From contig JALUBM010000181.1 in assembly GCA_027044845.1 (NCBI GenBank), positions 1 to 5,248 on the forward strand: a DNA stretch of 5,248 bases. Direction: 5' to 3'. Positions 1 through 5,248 of the stretch are shown here, one piece after another (the first letter of the stretch is position 1; each line of letters begins with the position of its first letter). The translations under genes and the position numbers were made by a program. This DNA comes from Sulfurimonas sp. (lineage in GTDB: Bacteria > Campylobacterota > Campylobacteria > Campylobacterales > Sulfurimonadaceae). The notes beneath the pieces were generated by a model. The model searched no databases. It was not told the origin of the DNA and saw nothing but the letters and a program-made list of their open reading frames with translations.

Positions 1-5
1 AATTT

Positions 6-455
6 ATGCTTATGGATGTTACAGAAATACAAAAAATCCTCCCACATCGCTACCCATTTTTATTAGTTGACAGAGTTACTAAAATAACCAAAGGTGCATC
101 AATTATTGCTTACAAAAATATTTCTATTTCTGAGCCTGTATTTCAGGGACACTTTCCAGGTCATCCAATTTACCCAGGTGTTATGATTTTAGAAGGTATG
201 GCACAAGCAGGTGGAATACTTTCATTCTTAAGTATGGGTGATTTAACAGAGGAAGAAATAGCCAATAAAGTAGTCTATTTTATGAGCATTGATAAAGCAA
301 AATTTAGAACACCTGTAAAACCAGGTGATAAACTTGAGTACAGAATCTCTGTAATCAAACAAAAAGGGACTATTTGGATGCTTAAAGGTGAAGCTTATGT
401 TGATGACAAATTAGCAAGTGAAGCTGAATTAAAAGCTATGATAGTAGATAAGTAA
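6..455 (+). CDS. fabZ: 3-hydroxyacyl-[acyl-carrier-protein] dehydratase FabZ
   Basis: FabZ removes water from (3R)-hydroxyacyl-ACP to give trans-2-enoyl-ACP, the third step of each cycle of type II fatty-acid synthesis in the cytoplasm. The 149-residue protein is a single hotdog domain of normal family length (E. coli has 151). The signature [13 protein letters not shown] lies at residues 11-23, and [20 protein letters not shown] at 48-67 holds the expected catalytic pair His49 and Glu63. The C-terminus [12 protein letters not shown] is typical of campylobacterial FabZ. Two in-frame ATG codons, at 6 and 12, could start it. The second gives MDVTEIQ, which fits relatives equally well, and too little upstream sequence is present to see a ribosome binding site. 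The reading frame is open to the window edge, so an earlier start cannot be excluded. lpxA follows after 11 bases. LpxA consumes the same 3-hydroxyacyl-ACP that FabZ dehydrates, so the pair sits at the branch between phospholipid and lipid A. Confidence 0.97.
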   Translation: MLMDVTEIQKILPHRYPFLLVDRVTKITKGASIIAYKNISISEPVFQGHFPGHPIYPGVMILEGMAQAGGILSFLSMGDLTEEEIANKVVYFMSIDKAKFRTPVKPGDKLEYRISVIKQKGTIWMLKGEAYVDDKLASEAELKAMIVDK

Positions 456-459
456 AAGG
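454..459 (+). promoter_or_regulatory. Ribosome binding site that supports the TTG start of lpxA
   Basis: AAAAGG overlaps the fabZ stop codon (TAA at 453-455) and lies 7 bases before the TTG at 467. An in-frame stop at 449-451 limits how far upstream lpxA can begin, and no ATG or GTG occurs in frame between that stop and the conserved hexapeptide-repeat region. TTG is therefore the best start. The placement suggests that ribosomes finishing fabZ can re-initiate on lpxA. Confidence 0.7.
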
Positions 460-466
460 TTATTTT

Positions 467-1252
467 TTGTCTAAAATATCGAAGTTAGCTGTCATTGAAG
501 ATGGTGCAGTCATAGGTCAAGATGTTACTATAGGACCATTTTGTTTTATTTCAAGTGAAACAAAAATTGGTGATGGAACAACCATAGATGCAAACAGTTG
601 TATTTACGGAAAAACGACTATTGGAAAGAACAACCGCATATTTTCTCATGCGGTTATTGGTTCAATTCCTCAAGATTTAAAATTTAATGGTGAAGAAGTT
701 GAGCTTATTATAGGGGATGACAATACAATTCGAGAATTTACCCTTTTTAATCCTGGAACAAAAGGCGGTGGTGCCAAAACTATTATTGGCAATCACAATC
801 TTTTTATGGGTTATGTACATTTAGGACACGATGTAATTATAGGGAACCACTGTATTTTAGCAAATGCTGCAACTTTAGCAGGACATGTTGAGCTTGGTGA
901 TTATGTTGTTATTGGTGGAATGACACCTGTTCATCAGTTTGTACATGTAGGAAATTATGCCATGGTGGGAGGGGCTTCCGCTCTAGCTCAGGATATACCG
1001 CCATTTTGTATGGCTGAAGGAAATCGTGCTTCACTACGAGGACTAAATTTAACAGGACTCAGACGACATTTAGAAAGAGAAGATATTAATGCACTCAAAT
1101 CAGCCTATAGAGAGCTGTTTGAATCAGGAAAACCGTTAAAAGATACGGCAAGTGAATTATTAGAAAATTCAGACAACCATTATGTTACTGATTTATGTAA
1201 CTTTGTCATTAAAACAAAACGTGGAATTCCATTTGAAAGGAAAAATATATGA
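467..1252 (+). CDS. lpxA: UDP-N-acetylglucosamine O-acyltransferase LpxA
   Basis: LpxA moves a 3-hydroxyacyl chain from ACP onto the 3-position of UDP-GlcNAc (or a 3-amino analogue in some bacteria), the first step of lipid A synthesis. It normally works as a cytoplasmic homotrimer. The 261 residues match the family length (E. coli 262). Residues 7 to about 185 form the left-handed beta-helix of hexapeptide repeats, and the rest is the helical C-terminal domain. Aligned by eye to E. coli LpxA with an offset of 4, the active-site residues are kept: His118, catalytic His121, Asp122, His140 and His156. Gly169 matches E. coli Gly173, the position known to limit acyl length, which is compatible with a long chain. 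E. coli His191 is replaced by Arg187 within GNRAS, as also recalled for Campylobacter, so chain length cannot be read with confidence. Asn194 and Arg200 match residues near the nucleotide. The start is TTG. The last four bases overlap the clpX start (ATGA). Confidence 0.97.
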   Translation: MSKISKLAVIEDGAVIGQDVTIGPFCFISSETKIGDGTTIDANSCIYGKTTIGKNNRIFSHAVIGSIPQDLKFNGEEVELIIGDDNTIREFTLFNPGTKGGGAKTIIGNHNLFMGYVHLGHDVIIGNHCILANAATLAGHVELGDYVVIGGMTPVHQFVHVGNYAMVGGASALAQDIPPFCMAEGNRASLRGLNLTGLRRHLEREDINALKSAYRELFESGKPLKDTASELLENSDNHYVTDLCNFVIKTKRGIPFERKNI

Positions 1253-2493
1253 TACACAGACATTGTAGCTTTTGTGATGCAAACGAAAGCGAACAGAATC
1301 CCCTTATTGCAGGAAACGGTGTTTACATTTGTAAAAACTGTGTTGTTTCTGCTTACAAAATCATGTTCGGTGATGAAAAAGAACTACCGAAAGAGAGTAA
1401 TAACGAACTTGTTGATGCAGTTCACCAACTTATGACACCCAAAGAGCTGGATACTTTTTTAGGTGAATATATTATCGGCCAAGAACGTGCAAGAAAGCTT
1501 TTGAGTGTTGCTGTTTACAATCACTATAAACGTATATTTAAAATGCACAATGTGACAGATGATGATACAGAAATTGCAAAATCAAATATTCTGCTTATCG
1601 GACCTACAGGAAGCGGTAAAACATTAATGGCACAAACTATTGCCAGAGTTTTAAATGTTCCTATTGCTATTGCCGATGCGACAAGTTTAACAGAAGCTGG
1701 ATATGTGGGCGAAGACGTTGAAAATATTTTAACAAAACTTATTCAAGCAGCTGATGGCGATGTAGAACGTGCCCAAGAAGGCATTATATTCCTTGATGAA
1801 GTTGATAAAGTATCCCGTATGAGTGAAAACCGTTCTATTACACGTGATGTTTCAGGTGAGGGCGTACAGCAGGCACTCCTAAAAATCATAGAAGGTTCTT
1901 CTGTCAATATTCCTCCAAAAGGTGGCAGAAAACATCCAAATCAAGAGTTTACATCAATTGACACAACAAATATTTTATTTATTTGTGGTGGAGCTTTTGA
2001 TGGTCTTGAAGAGATACTTAAACGGAAACAGGGTGAAAATATTTTGGGATTTGGGCATGATAAAAAGACAAAAGATGAAAAAAAACCGACTTACGACATG
2101 GTAGAACCAGATGATTTAGTTCATTATGGGTTAATCCCTGAACTTGTCGGTCGTCTTCCTATTATCGCTTCCTTGAATGAAATCACCGAAGATGACATGG
2201 TTCGTATATTAACTGAACCAAAAAATTCATTGGTTAAACAATATAAAAAACTTTTTATGATAGATGATGTTGAACTTGATTTTGAAGAAGATGCACTCCG
2301 TGCCATTGCACAAAAAGCCATCAAACGCAAAACAGGTGCCCGTGGACTTCGTGCAATTTTAGAAGAGAGTATGATAGATATTATGTACGAACTTCCTGAA
2401 TACCAAGATTATGAAGTTATGATTACCAAAGAAGTCATCGAAAATAATGAAAAACCTGTTTACATAAAAAAAACAACACAAAAAATAGCATAA
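1249..2493 (+). CDS. clpX: ATP-dependent Clp protease ATP-binding subunit ClpX
   Basis: ClpX is a hexameric AAA+ unfoldase that recognises tagged or native substrates, unfolds them with ATP and threads them into the ClpP peptidase. The 414 residues include an N-terminal zinc-binding domain with Cys6, Cys9, Cys28 and Cys31, then the AAA+ module. Walker A is GPTGSGKT at 118-125, the GYVG pore loop is at 151-154, Walker B ends in LDE at 182-184, RKHP of the second pore loop is at 227-230, the arginine finger is in GRLP at 301-304, and sensor 2 is GARG at 363-366. The ClpP-docking loop reads LGF (266-268) rather than the IGF of E. coli. H. pylori also has LGF there, so docking should be intact. 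clpP is not in the window. Translation starts at an ATG overlapping the lpxA stop, with an AAAGG ribosome binding site 8 bases upstream (1236-1240). An unrelated housekeeping gene among envelope genes is normal for this locus in Campylobacterota. Confidence 0.98.
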   Translation: MIHRHCSFCDANESEQNPLIAGNGVYICKNCVVSAYKIMFGDEKELPKESNNELVDAVHQLMTPKELDTFLGEYIIGQERARKLLSVAVYNHYKRIFKMHNVTDDDTEIAKSNILLIGPTGSGKTLMAQTIARVLNVPIAIADATSLTEAGYVGEDVENILTKLIQAADGDVERAQEGIIFLDEVDKVSRMSENRSITRDVSGEGVQQALLKIIEGSSVNIPPKGGRKHPNQEFTSIDTTNILFICGGAFDGLEEILKRKQGENILGFGHDKKTKDEKKPTYDMVEPDDLVHYGLIPELVGRLPIIASLNEITEDDMVRILTEPKNSLVKQYKKLFMIDDVELDFEEDALRAIAQKAIKRKTGARGLRAILEESMIDIMYELPEYQDYEVMITKEVIENNEKPVYIKKTTQKIA

Positions 2494-2503
2494 GGTATAA
2501 TAA

Positions 2504-3541
2504 ATGATATTTAATAAAATAGTCGGACTTTTTTCAAATGACCTTTCAATTGACTTGGGAACGGCGAATACAATTGTTATAGCAAAAGGGCGTGGCATCA
2601 TCATAAACGAACCTTCAGTTGTTGCTGTGAAAACTGAAAAGTACGGTCAGCAGCGTGTTTTGGCAGTTGGTCATGAAGCCAAAGAAATGGTAGGAAAAAC
2701 ACCAGGAAATATTAAAGCAATTCGCCCTATGCGTGACGGTGTCATTGCTGATTTTGATATGACAGAAAGAATGATACGAAAATTCATTGAAAAAGCACAC
2801 GGAAGAAGTTCTTTAATATCTCCACGTATAATTATTTGTGTCCCTTATGGACTTACTCAAGTTGAGCGAAAAGCCGTTCGAGAATCTGCTTTAAGTGCTG
2901 GGGCAAGAGAAGTATTTCTCATAGAAGAGCCTATGGCAGCGGCTATTGGTGCAGGTATTGATATTCGTGAACCACAAGGAAATCTCGTTGTAGATATTGG
3001 AGGAGGAACAACTGAAATTGGTGTTGTTTCTCTCGGTGGACTTGTACTTTCAAAATCAATCCGTACAGCCGGTGATAAAATCGACCAAGGCATCGTCAAC
3101 TATGTAAGAAAAAAATACAATCTTTTAATCGGTGAAAGAGTCGCAGAAGAGATTAAAATCAATATAGGAACGGCTGTATCACTTGACCAAGACCTTACAA
3201 TGGTTGTCAATGGACGTGACCAAGTGGAAGGGCTTTTAAGTTCTGTTGAATTGACAAGTGAAGATGCTAGAGATGCCATGAAAGAACCACTAAAAGAAGT
3301 AGCAGAAGCACTCCGTGATGTCTTAGAACAAATGCCACCTGATTTAGCTGGTGATATTGTAAATCACGGTATTATTTTAACTGGTGGTGGTGCACTTATC
3401 CGTCAATTGGACAAATACCTTTCTGATCTTGTAAAAATACCTGTTTTTGTAGCAGATGAGCCTCTTTTAGCCGTTGCACGCGGAACAGGTAGAGCTTTAG
3501 AAGAAATAGACCTTCTCCAAGAACTTTTTGAGAATGAATAA
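2504..3541 (+). CDS. mreB: Rod shape-determining protein MreB (bacterial actin)
   Basis: MreB polymerises with ATP into short membrane-bound filaments that guide the peptidoglycan elongation machinery and so set rod or curved-rod shape. The 345 residues are full length (E. coli 347). The N-terminal stretch MIFNKIVGLF is a plausible amphipathic membrane-binding helix. The actin-fold nucleotide motifs are all present: phosphate 1 DLGTANT at 17-23, EEPMAAAIGAG at 141-151 with the likely catalytic Glu, phosphate 2 DIGGGTTEIG at 164-173, AGDKID at 189-194, and the adenosine motif GIILTGGGALI at 289-299. The start is an ATG, 10 bases after the clpX stop. Its ribosome binding site AAGG (2492-2495) overlaps that stop, spaced 8 bases, which favours coupling. 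The stop overlaps the start of mreC, the gene for its membrane partner. Confidence 0.98.
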   Translation: MIFNKIVGLFSNDLSIDLGTANTIVIAKGRGIIINEPSVVAVKTEKYGQQRVLAVGHEAKEMVGKTPGNIKAIRPMRDGVIADFDMTERMIRKFIEKAHGRSSLISPRIIICVPYGLTQVERKAVRESALSAGAREVFLIEEPMAAAIGAGIDIREPQGNLVVDIGGGTTEIGVVSLGGLVLSKSIRTAGDKIDQGIVNYVRKKYNLLIGERVAEEIKINIGTAVSLDQDLTMVVNGRDQVEGLLSSVELTSEDARDAMKEPLKEVAEALRDVLEQMPPDLAGDIVNHGIILTGGGALIRQLDKYLSDLVKIPVFVADEPLLAVARGTGRALEEIDLLQELFENE

Positions 3542-4295
3542 AAAGGCATTTTTCTATTTTTCCCTTCTTTTAGCACTCTTTTTGGGTGCATTTTATTACA
3601 AGGTCCTTATTCAGTCTCCTATTATTTCAGCATTAAATTCCATTAAATCAAATTACTTTTCTACAGTGAATTTTATTGAAAACAAAATTGATATGTATTC
3701 CTTTCAAGCCAAAGAGATAAAAAATTTAAAAAATAAACTACAAAAGTATGAAAATAATCATCTCATCATGCAGCAGCTTGCCTCAGAAATCAACGACATC
3801 TATATAAAAAACAATTCTTCATTAAAATTGAATCCACAAGTACAGCTTGTACGTACTATATCTTATGAAAAATTTGGAAATTTAAACAGACTTTGGATGG
3901 ATATTCCTGATTATAATGCTTCTAAAATTTATGGGTTAACATATAAAGAATTAGTAGCTGGAATAGTTATTTCAAAGGATAAAAAACCTCTTGCTCTCCT
4001 CAATACTGATATACAAAGTGCTTATTCAGTATATGTTGGGAAGGACAAAGCACCAGGAATTGCACACGGGAATAATGCAAAAAACATAGTAATTAACTTT
4101 ATACCAGCATGGTTTAATATTAAACAAGGAGATGAAGTGATAACATCAGGACTCGATAACATCTTTTTTAAAGGTCTCAAAGTCGGAAAAATAATCTCTG
4201 TTACGAAGTCTCAAGGCTATCAAAATGCCGTAGTTGAACAATACTACAAAGCAAATGAACCAAGCTATTTTCACATGATAAGGAGTGTAAAATGA
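3534..4295 (+). CDS. mreC: Rod shape-determining protein MreC, short form
   Basis: MreC is an inner-membrane protein whose periplasmic part links the MreB cytoskeleton to the elongation enzymes PBP2 and RodA. With the ATG at 3534 it has 253 residues, much shorter than E. coli MreC (367) and, as I recall, close to campylobacterial homologues. Residues 5-22 form one membrane helix after a short basic N-terminus (MNKK). Residues about 45-90 are a likely coiled coil rich in Lys, Asn, Glu and Leu, and about 100-250 form the beta-domain. The family hallmark is clear at 199-220: GDEVITSG followed by FFKGLKVGKI. The start overlaps the end of mreB by 8 bases (ATGAATAA). A TTG two codons earlier (3528) is an alternative start. 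No good ribosome binding site precedes either codon, so translation probably depends on coupling to mreB. The N-terminal half is noticeably richer in Lys and Asn codons than the neighbours, as expected for a fast-evolving coiled coil. No mreD follows. Confidence 0.93.
   Translation: MNKKAFFYFSLLLALFLGAFYYKVLIQSPIISALNSIKSNYFSTVNFIENKIDMYSFQAKEIKNLKNKLQKYENNHLIMQQLASEINDIYIKNNSSLKLNPQVQLVRTISYEKFGNLNRLWMDIPDYNASKIYGLTYKELVAGIVISKDKKPLALLNTDIQSAYSVYVGKDKAPGIAHGNNAKNIVINFIPAWFNIKQGDEVITSGLDNIFFKGLKVGKIISVTKSQGYQNAVVEQYYKANEPSYFHMIRSVK
4280..4285 (+). promoter_or_regulatory. Strong ribosome binding site for the MipA/OmpV-family gene
   Basis: AAGGAG lies inside the last codons of mreC, 6 bases before the ATG at 4292. 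It is the best Shine-Dalgarno match in the window and fixes the start of the next gene. It contrasts with mreC, which has no clear site, so the outer-membrane protein may be made in greater amount from the same message. Confidence 0.75.
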
Positions 4296-5041
4296 AATAT
4301 CTTTTACTATTACTGCTACTATTTTTTAATCTTGCCGCCCAGCAGAATGAACAGAAACTAACAGTTGGTGCTGGAGCATATTTTCAAAATGAACCTTACA
4401 AAGATACTCCCACGCTGGTTTTACCCTCACCTGTTATCTTTTTTGACAATTCTGTTGTATATGCACGATGGAGTCGATTTGGTATTTACTTTTTAGGAGA
4501 CAAAAAAGAGGATTATTCTTGGGGGTTTTCTTTCACTGTACAACCTAGGACATCAGGATATAAATCATCAGATTCTGAATTTTTAAAAGGTATGGACAAT
4601 AGAAAGTCTACATTCGAAGGAGGACTTGCTTGGAGTGCCAGATACAAAAACTCATCTTATATAGAGATAATGCTTTTAGGAGATATGCTTCATACATATA
4701 ATTCGTGGATAAGCAAAGTTGAAATCGGGAATGAATTTAAAACAGGTAATTTTACTTTTTATCCAAGTGCAATGATTTTATATCAACCTAGAAAATTTGT
4801 TGATTATTATTACGGTATCAAAAACACAGAAGCAACACTAAATCGTCCTGCGTATTCTCCAAAGGGAGGTTTTGAATTTGGCGTTCAAACATATATAAAG
4901 TACCCTATTACTCAAAAAATCTCAGTATTTTTAAACATAAGAGCAGATAAAGTTCCAAACAGTGCATATAACAGTCCTTTAGTAACTAACAAATTTATCT
5001 ATTCGGGTCTTGCATCTCTCCTATACACTTTTAACTATTAA
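4292..5041 (+). CDS. MipA/OmpV-family outer-membrane protein
   Basis: This is a likely outer-membrane beta-barrel of 249 residues. A short signal peptide is visible: MKY, a run of seven leucines, then FFNLAA with probable cleavage near residue 16. There is no lipobox cysteine. The mature part alternates polar and hydrophobic residues as in barrel strands and ends in an aromatic residue (YTFNY), the usual barrel-assembly signal. Family features of MipA/OmpV seen by eye include GAGAYFQNEPYKD near the N-terminus (26-38), a conserved block around MDNRKSTFEGGLAW (101-114), DYYYGIKNTEA with RPAYSP after it (171-190), and NSPLV (227-231) before the last strand. In E. coli, MipA bridges the lytic transglycosylase MltA and PBP1B. 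Other family members are porin-like or have been tied to antibiotic or nutrient passage, so the exact role here is open. Its start overlaps the mreC stop (ATGA), which places it in the cell-shape operon. I assign the family with confidence but not a gene symbol. Confidence 0.85.
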   Translation: MKYLLLLLLLFFNLAAQQNEQKLTVGAGAYFQNEPYKDTPTLVLPSPVIFFDNSVVYARWSRFGIYFLGDKKEDYSWGFSFTVQPRTSGYKSSDSEFLKGMDNRKSTFEGGLAWSARYKNSSYIEIMLLGDMLHTYNSWISKVEIGNEFKTGNFTFYPSAMILYQPRKFVDYYYGIKNTEATLNRPAYSPKGGFEFGVQTYIKYPITQKISVFLNIRADKVPNSAYNSPLVTNKFIYSGLASLLYTFNY

Positions 5042-5050
5042 AACAGTTGA

Positions 5051-5080
5051 AGCTAAACTGCTATTAAGTGCCTTTTAGCT
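5051..5080 (+). repeat. Imperfectly spaced inverted repeat before carB
   Basis: AGCTAAA (5051-5057) and TTTAGCT (5074-5080) are perfect 7-base inverted arms separated by 16 bases. The right arm ends on the first base of the proposed -10 box, so the repeat could be an operator or merely chance in AT-rich DNA. As RNA it would be a weak hairpin with a large loop and no T run directly after it, so it is a poor terminator. A smaller arm pair, CAGTT (5044-5048) and AACTG (5056-5060), overlaps it. A perfect 12-base palindrome, AATTTTAAAATT, follows at 5083-5094. Confidence 0.35.
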
Positions 5081-5085
5081 ATAAT
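5063..5085 (+). promoter_or_regulatory. Probable sigma70-type promoter for carB
   Basis: A perfect TATAAT lies at 5080-5085, preceded by GC as in the gnTATAAT pattern of epsilonproteobacterial promoters. A T-rich stretch (CTTTTA, 5072-5077) and ATTAAGT (5063-5069) lie upstream. They partly match the T-rich -16 element and the TTTAAGT-like element described for Campylobacter, where a classic -35 box is usually missing. Transcription would begin near 5092 and leave a leader of about 30 bases before the carB ATG. This is the only intergenic region long enough to hold a promoter. A second, weaker candidate is TATAAC at 5097-5102. Confidence 0.6.
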
Positions 5086-5110
5086 TTTAAAATTTTTATA
5101 ACCATTTTTT

Positions 5111-5116
5111 AAGAGG
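5111..5116 (+). promoter_or_regulatory. Ribosome binding site of carB
   Basis: AAGAGG lies 6 bases before the ATG at 5123 and supports that start, which also matches the conserved MPKRTDIK N-terminus of CarB. Confidence 0.65.
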
Positions 5117-5122
5117 TAACAA

Positions 5123-5248
5123 ATGCCAAAACGCACCGACATTAAAACTATTTTACTTATAGGTTCTGGTCCGATTATTATCGGTCAGGCTTGTGAGTTT
5201 GACTACTCTGGAACACAAGCTGTTAAAACTTTAAAAGAGTTAGGCTAC
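5123..5248 (+). CDS. carB: Carbamoyl-phosphate synthase large subunit CarB (N-terminal part)
   Basis: CarB makes carbamoyl phosphate from bicarbonate, two ATP and ammonia supplied by the small subunit CarA. It feeds both arginine and pyrimidine synthesis in the cytoplasm. Only the first 42 codons are present, open to the window edge. They read [20 protein letters not shown] and continue [20 protein letters not shown], nearly the same as the E. coli N-terminus ([20 protein letters not shown], then [10 protein letters not shown]). [20 protein letters not shown] is the start of the first biotin-carboxylase-like N-terminal domain. The full protein is normally a little over 1,000 residues. It is separated from the upstream operon by 81 bases containing its own probable promoter. 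carA is not seen here, and in Campylobacterota carA and carB are often unlinked. Confidence 0.96.
   Translation, partial: MPKRTDIKTILLIGSGPIIIGQACEFDYSGTQAVKTLKELGY

Noticed and set aside
1922..2104. A 60-codon + strand frame inside clpX.
   Set aside because: It lies within the AAA+ region of an intact clpX, has no ribosome binding site that stands out and no recognisable product.
2496..2501. Perfect TATAAT between clpX and mreB, with GG before it.
   Set aside because: A start of transcription about 7 bases downstream would fall inside the first codons of mreB, after its ATG at 2504, so it cannot drive mreB. It is better explained as the AT-rich spacer between the AAGG ribosome binding site and the ATG.
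2124..3591. Open frames on the minus strand at 2124-2330, 2359-2604, 2615-2800, 2857-3099 and 3403-3591.
   Set aside because: All lie antisense to clpX, mreB or mreC, whose protein motifs are continuous, and their translations show no recognisable domain. They are shadows of the real genes.
3912..3920. TATAAT-like sequence inside mreC as a promoter for the MipA/OmpV gene.
   Set aside because: It falls in coding sequence (Asp-Tyr-Asn-Ala codons) more than 350 bases before that gene, with no supporting upstream elements. AT-rich coding DNA yields such matches often, for example also at 2827-2832 in mreB.
5051..5100. Rho-independent terminator after the MipA/OmpV gene.
   Set aside because: The available arms are AT-rich, the loop is 16 bases, and the sequence after the right arm is ATAATTTT rather than a T run. 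I see no convincing terminator.

Overview
This is an AT-rich, gene-dense stretch with every gene on the + strand. It most likely comes from a Campylobacterota (Epsilonproteobacteria) chromosome, probably a Sulfurimonas-like or related free-living lineage. The order fabZ-lpxA-clpX-mreB-mreC, as I recall it, is shared with Helicobacter pylori and other members of the phylum. The protein details agree: ClpX has an LGF rather than IGF loop, MreC is short, and LpxA carries a GNRAS segment. The genus is inferred from general similarity, not from a search.

Layout. Positions 6-455 encode FabZ (fatty-acid dehydratase). Positions 467-1252 encode LpxA (first step of lipid A synthesis), beginning with a TTG codon. 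Positions 1249-2493 encode ClpX (AAA+ unfoldase). Positions 2504-3541 encode MreB (bacterial actin). Positions 3534-4295 encode a short MreC. Positions 4292-5041 encode a MipA/OmpV-family outer-membrane beta-barrel protein. An 81-base gap follows, the only real intergenic space, with a good sigma70-type -10 box and a small inverted repeat. The window ends in the first 42 codons of carB (carbamoyl-phosphate synthase large subunit).

The first six genes look like one transcription unit. The two gaps are 11 and 10 bases, and the other three junctions are overlaps of 4, 8 and 4 bases, the arrangement expected for translational coupling. Five of the six genes concern the envelope: supply of acyl chains (FabZ), their use in lipopolysaccharide (LpxA), cell-wall elongation geometry (MreB, MreC) and an outer-membrane protein from a family whose E. 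coli namesake scaffolds peptidoglycan enzymes. ClpX is the exception. carB appears to start a new transcription unit.

I found no mobile element, CRISPR array, RNA gene, phage remnant or broken gene, and nothing that amounts to a new biological system. The most useful leads are the MipA/OmpV gene coupled to mreC, the absence of mreD after mreC, and the regulatory layout in front of carB.
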